A DNA stretch of 40,086 nucleotides from CAZOKO01 sp964580455 (GCA_964580455.1 CAZOKO010000009.1:1-40086), one strand, 5' to 3'. Counted from the stretch's first letter, positions 31,446-39,890 are shown. A program made the numbers and translations. Notes: generated by a model not told the origin, from the sequence alone.

Positions 31446-32150
31446 TTAAGAGGAAGGGTCTCCAGAAACCAGAATGGTGATTTCCCCTTTAATGGTTTTA
31501 TTTTTTAAGAGTTCTATGACTTCAGAGGTTTTTCCACGAATTATTTCCTCGAAAACCTTAGTCAGCTCTCTGGCAATAGCAATTTTTCTGTCTCCCAGTA
31601 CCTCTAAAAGGTCTTTTAATGTTGAAAGCAATCTTCGCGGTGATTCGTAAAGGATTAAAGTTCTTTGTTGGTCTTTTAAAGAGAGAAAAAAGTTACGTCT
31701 TTTACCGGATTTGCGGGGTATAAATCCTTCGAAGATGAAGCTATTGGTAGGGAGACCCGAGGCACTTAAGGCAGAAATTAGAGCTGTTACACCAGGAATA
31801 GGAACAACCTGGATATGGTTTTCTATGGCGAGCTTTGTAAGTTTATAGCCAGGGTCAGAAATGGTAGGTGTACCAGCTTCAGAAACCAGAGCAATATCCT
31901 TCCCCCTTTTTAATTGGGATATGAGGGATTGTGCTTTTTTAAAACTAGTATGTTCAAAATAGCTGGTGAGGGGGGTTTTGATTTGATAGTAATTGAGTAG
32001 TTTCTTTGTCCTTCTGGTATCTTCGGCGGCAATGAGATCAACTTCTTTTAAAATTTTTAGTGCCCTGAGTGTTATGTCTTCCAGGTTTCCTATGGGAGTG
32101 GATACGATGTATAGTGTGCCCAATATGGCTTCTAAGTTATTTTGTTTCAT
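31446..32150 (-). CDS. rsmI: 16S rRNA (cytidine-1402 2'-O)-methyltransferase
   Basis: SAM-dependent methyltransferase of 234 residues with the tetrapyrrole-methylase fold. It methylates C1402 in the 30S decoding centre. TLYIVSTPIGNLEDITLRAL, EDTRRTKKLLNYY, VSEAGTPTISDPGYKL and ESPRRLLSTL are all family motifs. It lacks the short C-terminal domain of E. coli RsmI, as many relatives do. The ribosome site before the ATG at 32150 is weak. It is probably the first gene of rsmI-ptsH-ptsI. Confidence 0.94.
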   Translation of the reverse strand: MKQNNLEAILGTLYIVSTPIGNLEDITLRALKILKEVDLIAAEDTRRTKKLLNYYQIKTPLTSYFEHTSFKKAQSLISQLKRGKDIALVSEAGTPTISDPGYKLTKLAIENHIQVVPIPGVTALISALSASGLPTNSFIFEGFIPRKSGKRRNFFLSLKDQQRTLILYESPRRLLSTLKDLLEVLGDRKIAIARELTKVFEEIIRGKTSEVIELLKNKTIKGEITILVSGDPSS

Positions 32151-32181
32151 TGAACCAAACTAGGTGCCCTGGCAAACAAGA

Positions 32182-32230
32182 CGCTGGATGCTAAATCATA
32201 GAGAAAAAAATATCCAGTATCCAGTATCAC
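32182..32230. repeat. dispersed ATCCAG palindrome, copy D
   Basis: The left arm GCTGGATGCTAAAT (32183-32196) and the right arm ATATCCAGTATCCAGTATC (32210-32228) form an imperfect inverted pair. It lies 30 bases upstream of rsmI. Confidence 0.55.
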
Positions 32231-32512
32231 TTTGATAATTGCATTATGTCCTAAAGTTCACCAAACCATTTGATAAGAAAACTAATTTCTAATAAGTAAA
32301 GCTATCACCTTTTATTCAATTTATCAAACGGATTTTACCCCGTTAGAAAAGAGTTCTGCCGTTTATGTCAAGCTTAGAAAAAGATAATAAGTTTGAGTAA
32401 GGCTAGAAACCCTGACCAGGTTTTCTAGCGGGGTTTAAGTTTCTCAATTGATTGCAATGAAATAGAGGTTGTAAGGGGTGGTTTTTTTGTGGTATATGGG
32501 GACAAACAAAAA

Positions 32513-32580
32513 GATATTGGATACTGGATAAAAACAAAATGTATATACCTAGCATCAAGAATTAAGCATCCAGAATCTAG
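32513..32580. repeat. dispersed ATCCAG palindrome, copy E
   Basis: The left arm GATATTGGATACTGGATAA (32513-32531) and the right arm AGCATCAAG then TTAAGCATCCAGAATCTAG (to 32580) are imperfect inverted partners. It lies 54 bases upstream of plsY. Confidence 0.55.
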
Positions 32581-32633
32581 TCAGCTCCAAAGAAGCTAAC
32601 TTCTTGTGCACTATCTTAGTTGAGGGTGGATGA

Positions 32634-33233
32634 ATGTTTGGTGGGGGAATCTTACTGGTTATAGGTGGGTATCTGGCTGGATCTATTCCTACTGGGGTGA
32701 TCCTATCTAAACTCTTTGGTACAAAGGATATTCGTCAGGAGGGAAGTGGGAATATTGGAGCTACTAATGTGTATCGGGTATCAGGGGCAAAGCTGGGCAT
32801 CTTTACACTGCTGGGGGATGTATTGAAAGGATTTATTCCCGTTGCCCTGACCTGTTCCCTGATGGATAGTGAGATGTGGATTGCGGCAGTAGCTTTCTTT
32901 ACCTTTCTTGGTCACCTTTTTCCCATCTTCCTTAAGTTTCGCGGGGGGAAAGGAGTTGCAACCGCTTTAGGCATTTTTTTAGTGATTGCACCACTTATGG
33001 TTCCATGCGTGATCATCGTTTTTATTCTGGTGGTTATGATGTGGAAATACGTTTCTCTGGGGTCTTTGGTTTCATCGGCGATACTGCCTGTTTTCCTTTG
33101 TGCGGCGGGTTACAATATTGTTTATGTAAACTTAAGTCTCTTCATAGGATGCCTGATCTTTTACCGTCATTGGGAAAATATTAGAAGGTTGCAGGAAGGG
33201 GTGGAGAAAAAGATATCAAGGACTAAGAAATGA
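32634..33233 (+). CDS. plsY: glycerol-3-phosphate acyltransferase PlsY
   Basis: Integral membrane acyltransferase of 199 residues that moves an acyl group from acyl-phosphate to glycerol-3-phosphate, the first step of phospholipid synthesis. It needs acyl-phosphate from PlsX, which is not in the window. GSGNIGATNVYR (near 37-48), LGHLFPIFLKFRGGKGVAT (near 91-109) and the C-terminal FYRHWENIRRL are the three conserved cytoplasmic motifs. About five membrane helices are visible. GAGG lies 8 bases before the ATG. It is the only plus-strand gene apart from those at the left edge, flanked by repeats, and converges on the NYN gene. Confidence 0.94.
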   Translation: MFGGGILLVIGGYLAGSIPTGVILSKLFGTKDIRQEGSGNIGATNVYRVSGAKLGIFTLLGDVLKGFIPVALTCSLMDSEMWIAAVAFFTFLGHLFPIFLKFRGGKGVATALGIFLVIAPLMVPCVIIVFILVVMMWKYVSLGSLVSSAILPVFLCAAGYNIVYVNLSLFIGCLIFYRHWENIRRLQEGVEKKISRTKK

Positions 33234-33305
33234 TTTTAATCCCTAAATCTCTGATGACTTGTTTCGAAATTAGACCTGTCCCGTTAAATGAGGTTTTGTA
33301 TTATT

Positions 33306-33361
33306 TAACTGGGGTATTCGGATTTTTGCCTGAATGATACTTTTAGTTCAGGCACCAGTTA
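33306..33361. terminator. nested palindrome between convergent plsY and NYN genes
   Basis: TAACTGG (33306-33312) pairs with CCAGTTA (33355-33361). Inside, GCCTGAA (33328-33334) pairs with TTCAGGC (33347-33353). It covers the stop codon of the minus-strand gene. It probably acts as a shared terminator, but no clear U run follows. Confidence 0.45.
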
Positions 33362-33886
33362 CAGTTTCTTCAATCGCTTTAATGATTTTCTCTCGGATTT
33401 GGGCAGTTTCTTTGAAGGTCCTTTTTTCCTGGTAGAGAGAGGGCGTAAAGGTTTGTCGTCATTATCTTCTTCTATCCCTTTCATGCTGGCAAAAAAAGAA
33501 AATTCCATCTTCTCTTCAAACGAAGGTGAGGAGATTACTTCACACCTTCTGCTTTTGCAAAAATTAATAATCTCACGATCTGAGGTAACGACTATCAGTT
33601 CCTCCCTGCAATTTAAAACAAGCCTTTTTATTACCTCATCTGCCTTTTCACCCCTTTTGGAATAAATAATATCTATACCTTTTTCTTTAGTGCGTTGCTC
33701 AGTAAAGTTGCCCTCTTGCCAACCGTCGAACACTACTAAAACAGGATGGCGTTTGAGCCTGCGGTAATGAGACAGTTTTTCTATCAGCTTTTCTCTCCCC
33801 TTTGTGATGTCTAAAGAATCTAAAGAACGAAGGTTTGATGATTGTCTGATAAGATTATATCCATCGATGATGATGCGAAGAGACAT
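33359..33886 (-). CDS. NYN-domain (YacP-like) RNA-binding protein or nuclease
   Basis: Protein of 175 residues. Residues 1-130 form a PIN-like NYN domain: IIIDGYNLI with the first aspartate, VVFDGWQ, KADEVIKRL and VVTSDREIINF with later acidic residues. Relatives include Rae1/YacP, a ribosome-associated mRNA endonuclease. The last 40 residues are highly basic (KKGPSKKLPKSERKSLKRLKKL) and suit RNA binding. The ribosome site is weak. Nuclease activity is inferred from the family. Confidence 0.82.
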   Translation of the reverse strand: MSLRIIIDGYNLIRQSSNLRSLDSLDITKGREKLIEKLSHYRRLKRHPVLVVFDGWQEGNFTEQRTKEKGIDIIYSKRGEKADEVIKRLVLNCREELIVVTSDREIINFCKSRRCEVISSPSFEEKMEFSFFASMKGIEEDNDDKPLRPLSTRKKGPSKKLPKSERKSLKRLKKL

Positions 33887-33952
33887 GTCTTTTCTTGACT
33901 GTAGAGGGCAATACGTATGTGAATTTTAATAAACGATAGATAATGTTGTCAT

Positions 33953-34043
33953 TGCGAGGAACGCAGTGACGAAGCAATCTTCTCAAAGAGGATCGGGACA
34001 GTCTCCACAATGCCTTGAGATAGCTTCGATTGTAATGACGTTT
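33953..34043. repeat. CATTGCGAGGA dispersed palindromic element
   Basis: A 91-base element starting GTCATTGCGAGGAACGCAG and ending GCTTCGATTGTAATGAC. Its ends are imperfect inverted repeats around a central CTCAAAG..CTTGAG pair. Near-identical elements are widespread in genomes of deltaproteobacteria and Nitrospirae. It fills the gap between the NYN gene and lgt. Confidence 0.65.
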
Positions 34044-34077
34044 TAAATGCCAACTTATTTAAGTTCGTTCAATATAA

Positions 34078-34845
34078 TTAAGAAGGAGTACGTTTCCTCC
34101 CTGAGTAAAACACCATGAATAATGCAATGGGAATAAACAGAAGTGCGATAGCCTGGGTAAGAGTGATGGCATGCAGGATGAGGAGTCCTCTCTCATCTCC
34201 TCTGAAGTTTTCAATAATCAGCCGACCTATGGCATATAGGAGAATATATATCCAGGTAAGTTGTCCTTCTCCTTTCTTATATCTGCGGAAGTTTATAAGA
34301 ATGAAAAAAACAAGCAGTGCCTTAAAGGATGAATAGAGCTGAGTGGGATGGAGAGGTACTCCCAGCTTTGCCAAGCTGTGGGGATGAGTGAAAGTAATAG
34401 CCCAGGGTAAGTCTGTCGGTTTACCATAACAACACCCAGCAAAAAAACATCCAATCCGTCCAATAGCCTCTCCAATGGCCAGACCCGGAACCAGAAGATC
34501 GCAGGTTTTCAAGAAGGGTAACTTATGTTTTTTAAGGTACAAAAAGCAGGTAGCAAAGGCGAAAATAAAACCACCGTAAAACACCAGACCTCCACGCCAG
34601 ATCATCACCATTTCAAGGGGGTGATGAAGATAGTATTTTAGGTTTAGTATAATATAGAAGATGCGAGATCCTATGATGGCGGTAATGAGAAGATAGAAGG
34701 TTAGGTCGAGTATCTGTTGCTGGTCGTAGCCCTTTTTTTTCGCCTCAAGTGAAATCAGGGTAATCCCCAGCAATGCCCCCAACGCAATACACACACCATA
34801 GGTGTGAATAGTAAAGTTGCCTATTGTCAATAAGTCCGGATACAT
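34078..34845 (-). CDS. lgt: prolipoprotein diacylglyceryl transferase
   Basis: Inner-membrane enzyme of 255 residues that transfers diacylglycerol from phosphatidylglycerol to the lipobox cysteine of prolipoproteins. About seven membrane helices are visible. The Lgt signature GRIGCFFAGCCYGKPT lies near residues 129-144, with the essential arginine and asparagine positions partly varied. HPTQLY near 166-171 and the catalytic-loop WRGGLVFYGGF near 83-93 are typical. It acts before LspA, whose gene lies 54 bases upstream. The cysteine-rich CFFAGCCYG is usual in the family. Confidence 0.95.
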   Translation of the reverse strand: MYPDLLTIGNFTIHTYGVCIALGALLGITLISLEAKKKGYDQQQILDLTFYLLITAIIGSRIFYIILNLKYYLHHPLEMVMIWRGGLVFYGGFIFAFATCFLYLKKHKLPFLKTCDLLVPGLAIGEAIGRIGCFFAGCCYGKPTDLPWAITFTHPHSLAKLGVPLHPTQLYSSFKALLVFFILINFRRYKKGEGQLTWIYILLYAIGRLIIENFRGDERGLLILHAITLTQAIALLFIPIALFMVFYSGRKRTPS

Positions 34846-34899
34846 AGCGTCTCAGAAATTCTAAAATTTATTTTTATCTGTGCACTCTGTGGGTTACAG

Positions 34900-35397
34900 T
34901 CACTGTGATGGAAACTTTTTTGTGACTATTCCTATTAAAAGTAATACTAACCCTACGGATATAGCAGAGTCAGCACAGTTGAATGCAGGCCAGTGATAGC
35001 GATACCAGTGGAAATCAATAAAATCGACAACTTCTCCCCACCTCATTCTGTCAATAAGATTCCCTATTGCGCCACCGAGGATAAGAGCAAGCGTAACTGT
35101 TGCATAGGTTTGCCTGCCTCTTAAACTGCTTAATAAATAAAAAATAAAAGCTATGGCAAATAAAGAGGTAATGATAAGAAAGATTGTTCGTGTTCCGCTT
35201 CCCTGCCCTGAGAAAAGCCCGAAGGCAATACCCTTATTTCTGATATGAATGATTGTGAGATAGTTCTCTATGATGATCAAAGATTGGTGCAGAGCAAAAG
35301 ATTTTATGATGAGGTATTTTGTGCACTGATCGAGAATGATAACTGAAAGGGAAATAAAGGCAGTTAAGAGATATTTTTTGCGTGTGTCAGCTTCCAT
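34900..35397 (-). CDS. lspA: lipoprotein signal peptidase II
   Basis: Aspartic membrane protease of 165 residues that removes signal peptides from diacylated lipoproteins. There are four membrane helices. The catalytic aspartates lie in GNLIDRMRWGEVVDFIDFH and FNCADSAISVG. RNKGIAFGLFSG is the conserved loop. The ATG at 35397 lies just after the ileS stop (TGA 35405-35403); an upstream TTG overlaps ileS and is not needed. The ileS-lspA-lgt run places two successive steps of lipoprotein maturation in one operon. Confidence 0.95.
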   Translation of the reverse strand: MEADTRKKYLLTAFISLSVIILDQCTKYLIIKSFALHQSLIIIENYLTIIHIRNKGIAFGLFSGQGSGTRTIFLIITSLFAIAFIFYLLSSLRGRQTYATVTLALILGGAIGNLIDRMRWGEVVDFIDFHWYRYHWPAFNCADSAISVGLVLLLIGIVTKKFPSQ

Positions 35398-35402
35398 AAT
35401 GA

Positions 35403-38195
35403 TCAACTGTTACCTTTGACTGCCTGTGCGCATCGATGACAGATAATAGGGTGATCCTTATCTTCACCTACCGACTCGTTATATTTCCAGCACCTCTCGC
35501 ACTTTTTGGAAGTGGTTCTTAAGATGTCAACTTTTAGATTATCTAAAGAAGCCTCCAGGGTAAGGTCTTTCCCGGAGGAGAGCCTGGAAATGCTAACTTT
35601 TGAGACGATGAAGAGGTCTTCCAGTATATCTTGACAGTCTCTAAGGAAGAGAAACAGTTTATCAGGAGCTTCAAGTTTTACCTCTGTTTCCAGTGAGTTG
35701 CCAATAAGTTTATCTGCTCTCTTTTCTTCGATCACTTTTAAAACAACATCTCTTGTCTGAAAAAGTCTTTGCCACTTCTCGTGGAGTTGAGTATTGGAAT
35801 ATCTTTGATCAAGCTGGGGAAATCCTGAAAGGTGAACACTCTCCTCTCTTTCTTCATCAGGGGGCAGATATCTCCAGAGTTCCTCAGCAGTAAAGGGTAA
35901 AATAGGCGCCATCAACTTTATCAGTGTTGTGAGAATATAAAGCAGTGTGGTCTGGGATGCTTTTCTTGAGTCAGTATCAGCATTAGAGCAGTAGAGTTTG
36001 TCTTTTAAGATATCCAGATAGATGGCGCTCAAATCGGTTACACAGAAGTTGTGTAAAAGGTGGTAGATGGCATGGAATTCGTAAGATGAGTACGCTTTAG
36101 TTACCCTGGCAGTAAGATGGTAGAGTTGGTGGAGTGCCCAACGATCGATCTCTTCCAGATTCTGGTAGTCTACCTTCTGGTTAGGATCAAAATCGTAGAG
36201 ATTTCCCAGGAGGAAACGACAGGTATTCCTGATTTTGCGGTATGATTCAGAAAGTCTTTTTAAGATTTCATCTGAAATTCGAATGTCTTCCCGGTAATCC
36301 GCTGATGCTACCCATAGTCGAAGCACATCAACTCCATATGCTTTTATAACCTTTTCAGGAGCGATTACATTCCCCTTGGATTTTGCCATTTTCTCACCTT
36401 TGCCATCCACAACAAAACCGTGGGTTAAAACCGATTTGTAAGGCGCCTGATTTCTGGTTTCAACTGAGGTGAGAATAGAACTGTGAAACCACCCCCGGTG
36501 CTGGTCGCTTCCCTCAAGGTACATATCCGCAGGACAAGTAAGATCATCCGTCTTTTCCAGCACAGCAGCATAGCTTACGCCTGAATCGAACCAAACATCA
36601 AGTATATCCTTCTCCCTGTCAAATTCCTTACCGTCGCACTCAGGACAACGTGTGTCGGGTGGCAACAGGTTTTTCACATCTTCTGAAAACCAGAAGTCGG
36701 CCCCACGTTGTTCAAAAAGATCGGCTACATAATTAATAATCTCCTGGTCTACAATGGTGTGGTTGCATTGCTTGCAGTAAAATATGGGAATGGGAATGCC
36801 CCAGCTTCTCTGGCGTGAAATGCACCAGTCCGGGCGATTTTCCACCATGTTGTAGATCCTCTCCCTTCCCCAGTGCGGTATCCACTTCACTTTCATGATT
36901 TCTTTTAGCGTTCTTTCCCTTAAGTGATTTTGATCCATAGAGATAAACCACTGCTCAGTAGCGCGAAAAACAATAGGATTATTACACCTCCAGCAGTGGG
37001 GATAAGAGTGGTTGATGGTTTCTTCTTTCAAGAGGGCATTGACCTCTTTGAGCTTTTGATTTACGGCTTGATTAGCTTTAAATACAAACTCTCCTGCAAA
37101 AAAATCTACATCTGAAGTAAATTTCCCATCATCATCCACCGGGGTATAAATATCAAGACTATACTTAAGCCCCACTTCATAGTCTTCCTGCCCGTGTCCC
37201 GGAGCGGTGTGAACACATCCAGTTCCAGCTTCCAGTGTGACATGGTTGCCTAAGATGAGCAGCGATTCCCTATCGATGAAAGGATGACGACATTTGAAAC
37301 CTTCAAGGGTTGAACCAGAGAAGGTATCCAAAATCTTATACTGTTCGATCTCCAGTTCTGCCAGAAGTCTCAAGAGCAGACCTTCGGCAATAATGTAAAC
37401 TTCATCCTTTACCTCCACTGCCGCATAAGTAAAATCAGGATGGAAACAGATAGCAAGATTGGCAGGAATAGTCCAGGGGGTGGTTGTCCAGATGATGACA
37501 TACACCTTTTTGCCTTTGAGAGAAGGAATAGCCTCCCTGATATCGGAGATAAGAGTGAACTTGACATAAATGGAGGGAGAGGAAGAGTCTTGATATTCTA
37601 CCTCTGCCTCTGCCAGAGCGGTCTTACATGAGGCGCACCACTGGATAGGTTTTTTTCTCTTATAAATGCTGTTGGTGGCTACGAACTTCCCGAATTCCCT
37701 CACGATTGTTGCTGCGTAACTATTGTTCATGGTGAGGTAGGGGTGTTCCCACTCTCCGAAGACCCCTAACCGTTTAAACTCTTCTCTCTGGATATCGATA
37801 AATTTCTTTGCATACTCACGGCAGAGCTTTCTCTTCTCTGAAATCGTAACCGACAGCTTCTTTGACCCCAATTCCTTGTCAACCTGGTGCTCGATGGGCA
37901 ATCCATGGCAGTCCCATCCGGGAAGGTAGTCGCTCCGAAAACCTGCCATAGTCTTGGACTTAATGATAATATCTTTCAATATTTTATTCAAAGCGGTACC
38001 AAGGTGGATGTGCCCATTAGCATAGGGAGGACCGTCATGCAGGATAAATTTTTCCCTGTTTCTGGTGGCCGATTTGATCTTAGAGTAAATGTCCTTTTCT
38101 TCCCACTCTTTTAAGATTTCAGGCTCCCTTTTAGCAAGGTTAGCCTTCATGGGAAAATCAGTTTTAGGTAAATTGAGTGTGTCTTTGTAGTTCAT
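35403..38195 (-). CDS. ileS: isoleucyl-tRNA synthetase
   Basis: Complete IleRS of 930 residues. The class I HIGH motif is PPYANGHIHLG (57-67) and KMSKS is KMAKSKGN (near 600). The CP1 editing domain has WTTTPWTIPANLAI. The anticodon-binding domain and the C-terminal zinc finger CERCWKY..CHRCAQAV close the protein, making it the bacterial type 1 form, sensitive in principle to mupirocin. Upstream, no T-box was seen. The ATG at 38195 follows a weak TTAGG site. It is coupled to lspA. Confidence 0.97.
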   Translation of the reverse strand: MNYKDTLNLPKTDFPMKANLAKREPEILKEWEEKDIYSKIKSATRNREKFILHDGPPYANGHIHLGTALNKILKDIIIKSKTMAGFRSDYLPGWDCHGLPIEHQVDKELGSKKLSVTISEKRKLCREYAKKFIDIQREEFKRLGVFGEWEHPYLTMNNSYAATIVREFGKFVATNSIYKRKKPIQWCASCKTALAEAEVEYQDSSSPSIYVKFTLISDIREAIPSLKGKKVYVIIWTTTPWTIPANLAICFHPDFTYAAVEVKDEVYIIAEGLLLRLLAELEIEQYKILDTFSGSTLEGFKCRHPFIDRESLLILGNHVTLEAGTGCVHTAPGHGQEDYEVGLKYSLDIYTPVDDDGKFTSDVDFFAGEFVFKANQAVNQKLKEVNALLKEETINHSYPHCWRCNNPIVFRATEQWFISMDQNHLRERTLKEIMKVKWIPHWGRERIYNMVENRPDWCISRQRSWGIPIPIFYCKQCNHTIVDQEIINYVADLFEQRGADFWFSEDVKNLLPPDTRCPECDGKEFDREKDILDVWFDSGVSYAAVLEKTDDLTCPADMYLEGSDQHRGWFHSSILTSVETRNQAPYKSVLTHGFVVDGKGEKMAKSKGNVIAPEKVIKAYGVDVLRLWVASADYREDIRISDEILKRLSESYRKIRNTCRFLLGNLYDFDPNQKVDYQNLEEIDRWALHQLYHLTARVTKAYSSYEFHAIYHLLHNFCVTDLSAIYLDILKDKLYCSNADTDSRKASQTTLLYILTTLIKLMAPILPFTAEELWRYLPPDEEREESVHLSGFPQLDQRYSNTQLHEKWQRLFQTRDVVLKVIEEKRADKLIGNSLETEVKLEAPDKLFLFLRDCQDILEDLFIVSKVSISRLSSGKDLTLEASLDNLKVDILRTTSKKCERCWKYNESVGEDKDHPIICHRCAQAVKGNS

Positions 38196-38346
38196 TGTTT
38201 CTAACCTAAAAGTAACGCAACTTACTTGGGAGCTTACTTTTTGATAATAATGTCTTCGTTTTAGATTTTGGTAATATTAATTTTTTTCGATTTGATCCAT
38301 GCGGGAAGCTTCGCACGTGCTTTGGATTTCGTGCTTTTTTTATCCT

Positions 38347-38391
38347 ATTTATCCATCATCCATTATCGAGCATCAAGAATCCAGTATCATG
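38347..38391. repeat. dispersed ATCCAG palindrome, copy F (one arm)
   Basis: ATCCATCATCCATTATCGAG then CATCAAGAATCCAGTATC match the right arms of copies B and E. No left arm is recognisable, so this is a partial or decayed copy. It overlaps the stop codon of the small frame on the minus strand. Confidence 0.45.
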
Positions 38392-38572
38392 TGTTTAACC
38401 TCCATGACCTTAAAAAAAGGCGCCATGAATGCACCGAGCAGTACACTAACTAACACATATTTATTTATTGTCAAGGATAAACCCTGCTGGATTTCGAGCA
38501 ACAACTTTTCAATCTGCTTAGGTTTGAGATAGTTGCCCTTTCAACTCTTTTGGCAACCGCTTTAGTTAAATG
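38373..38572 (-). pseudogene. relic of a small one-helix membrane protein
   Basis: On the minus strand the frame from 38540 to a TGA at 38375-38373 encodes 55 residues. They comprise a helical stretch LKPKQIEKLLLEIQQGLSL, then the membrane segment YVLVSVLLGAFMAPFFKV. It has no start codon and begins after a TGA (38543-38541). Adding one A to the AAA run at about 38540 would join it to an upstream LTKAVAKRVE stretch in the next frame. The last residues are encoded by repeat copy F. It looks like a gene broken by a frameshift and trimmed by the repeat. I do not recognise the family. Confidence 0.4.
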
Positions 38573-38590
38573 GGAAAGTCAAGAAGTGTA

Positions 38591-38615
38591 TTGTGAGCAA
38601 AAGGGTTGCTCACAA
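38591..38615. terminator. hairpin downstream of dacA
   Basis: TTGTGAGCA (38591-38599) and TGCTCACAA (38607-38615) form a perfect 9-base stem with a 7-base loop, 22 bases after the dacA stop. There is no U run, so termination is likely but not certain. Confidence 0.4.
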
Positions 38616-38636
38616 TGATTGGAGGGATTGAGAGAC

Positions 38637-39890
38637 CTATTTTGCTTTTCTTTTTATCGCACTTGCGACAACTACCAAAAGGAGTAAAACGAAAAGGACT
38701 ATCCATCCCACATGGGGCGGTAAAATGAAAGAGAGAAGAGTCGCATGAACTAAAAGCTTGATTAAATTTCCTGATGGTACTTCATCCTGAACGATTAGAG
38801 CAACCTCCTTTATTGGTTTCCCATCCATGGTAATCACTAATTCTCCTATTTTTTCTTCCCTGTCTACAGGGGCAAAAATTCTTTTGGGAATCCTCTTAAT
38901 TAAGGAGAGTGTTTGCTCTTCTCCAATAGGGACAGTAACAACACCAGGCTCTGCAGTTATCAGGGAAACCTGATTGGACTTCCCTTTCCAGACGCTTATT
39001 GTTTCTATAGCGTCACCCTTTTCAAATACCTTAACAGTAGAGAAATTTTTGAAACCATAGTTCAGTAGTTTTAATGCCTCATTTTCCCTTGTTCTCTGAT
39101 TTTTTGCCCCCATCACTACAGCAATAAATCTTTGACTATCCCTTTTGGCTGTAGCAACCAGGTGAAAACCTGCGTTATCATTAATCCATCCCGTTTTTAA
39201 ACCATCCACGCCTTCATCTAACCAAAGCAATCCATTCCTGTTGTATTGAGTTATTCCTCCGAAAGTAAATTTCTTGATCGAGTGAATTTCCAATGCCTCA
39301 GGATGGTCCTTCAAGTAATGATAGGCAAGGATCCCTATATCTGATGCCGTAGTGTACTGACTTTTTGCAGGCAGCCCGTTTACATTCTTAAATTGTGAAT
39401 GGACCATTCCCAGAGAACGTGTTTTCTCATTCATTCTGCCCACGAAGACTTCTTCCAAACCTGCCAAGTATTCTGCTACAGCAACACAGGCATCATTACC
39501 AGAAATGGACGCTATTCCCTCCAGAAGCTTTTTAAGTCTTACCCTTTTACCTACTTCGATAAACATTTTCGAACCTTTGGTAGCCCATGCCTTTTCACTG
39601 ACCAAGACTTTATCGTCCGGGCTGACCAGTCCCATTTTCAGAGCATCATAAGATAGATATAAGGTCAGAAGTTTGGCAAGACTTGCTGGAGCAATCTCCT
39701 CATCTGAATTCTGTTCAAAAATGACCTGGCCGGACGATGCGTCAAGCAGAACAGCCGACCTGACACCGACTTTAAAGAGTGGTGGGTTTGAAGCACCTGC
39801 CTGAGACAAAAGGACGAATTCCTGTAACAACAAGACAATAAACAAAATAACAGCGGCTTTTATATAAATTTTATTCATTATTATTTCCAT
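38637..39890 (-). CDS. dacA: D-alanyl-D-alanine carboxypeptidase (PBP5/DacA family)
   Basis: Low-molecular-weight penicillin-binding protein of 417 residues that trims the terminal D-Ala from peptidoglycan stem peptides in the periplasm. A signal peptide (AAVILFIVLLLQEFVLLSQAGA) precedes the S11 transpeptidase domain. The active serine is in SLAK, the second motif is SGN in SISGNDAC and the third is KTG in LKTGWI. A beta-rich C-terminal domain follows. The protein ends in a hydrophobic helix with a basic tail, GWIVLFVLLLLVVVASAIKRKAK, so it is a membrane-anchored type. The ATG at 39890 has GGGAAG upstream; an ATG four codons later is possible. Confidence 0.93.
   Translation of the reverse strand: MEIIMNKIYIKAAVILFIVLLLQEFVLLSQAGASNPPLFKVGVRSAVLLDASSGQVIFEQNSDEEIAPASLAKLLTLYLSYDALKMGLVSPDDKVLVSEKAWATKGSKMFIEVGKRVRLKKLLEGIASISGNDACVAVAEYLAGLEEVFVGRMNEKTRSLGMVHSQFKNVNGLPAKSQYTTASDIGILAYHYLKDHPEALEIHSIKKFTFGGITQYNRNGLLWLDEGVDGLKTGWINDNAGFHLVATAKRDSQRFIAVVMGAKNQRTRENEALKLLNYGFKNFSTVKVFEKGDAIETISVWKGKSNQVSLITAEPGVVTVPIGEEQTLSLIKRIPKRIFAPVDREEKIGELVITMDGKPIKEVALIVQDEVPSGNLIKLLVHATLLSFILPPHVGWIVLFVLLLLVVVASAIKRKAK

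Larger units (their letters stand above)
32151..32633. other. divergent rsmI/plsY intergenic region with two repeats
   Basis: No coding frame is convincing in 483 bases. ATCCAG repeat copies D and E flank about 280 bases. Between them are a long hairpin GCTAGAAA..TTTCTAGC (about 32402-32429) and a smaller one, AACGG/CCGTT (near 32328-32345). A perfect minus-strand TTGACA at 32371-32366 has only a poor -10 (TTCTAA, 17 bases on), so I mark it as a weak rsmI promoter candidate. Promoters for both genes must lie here. Confidence 0.5.
38196..38636. other. ileS/dacA intergenic region
   Basis: The 441 bases contain ATCCAG copy F, the relic of a small membrane-protein frame (38373-38572) and a perfect hairpin TTGTGAGCA/TGCTCACAA (38591-38615) 22 bases past the dacA stop. 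A perfect minus-strand TTGACA at 38474-38469 has no good -10. The ileS promoter must lie here. Confidence 0.5.

Noticed and set aside
7504..38391. CRISPR array
   Set aside because: The ATCCAG repeats are scattered singly across 31 kb, vary in sequence and have no regular spacers or cas genes.
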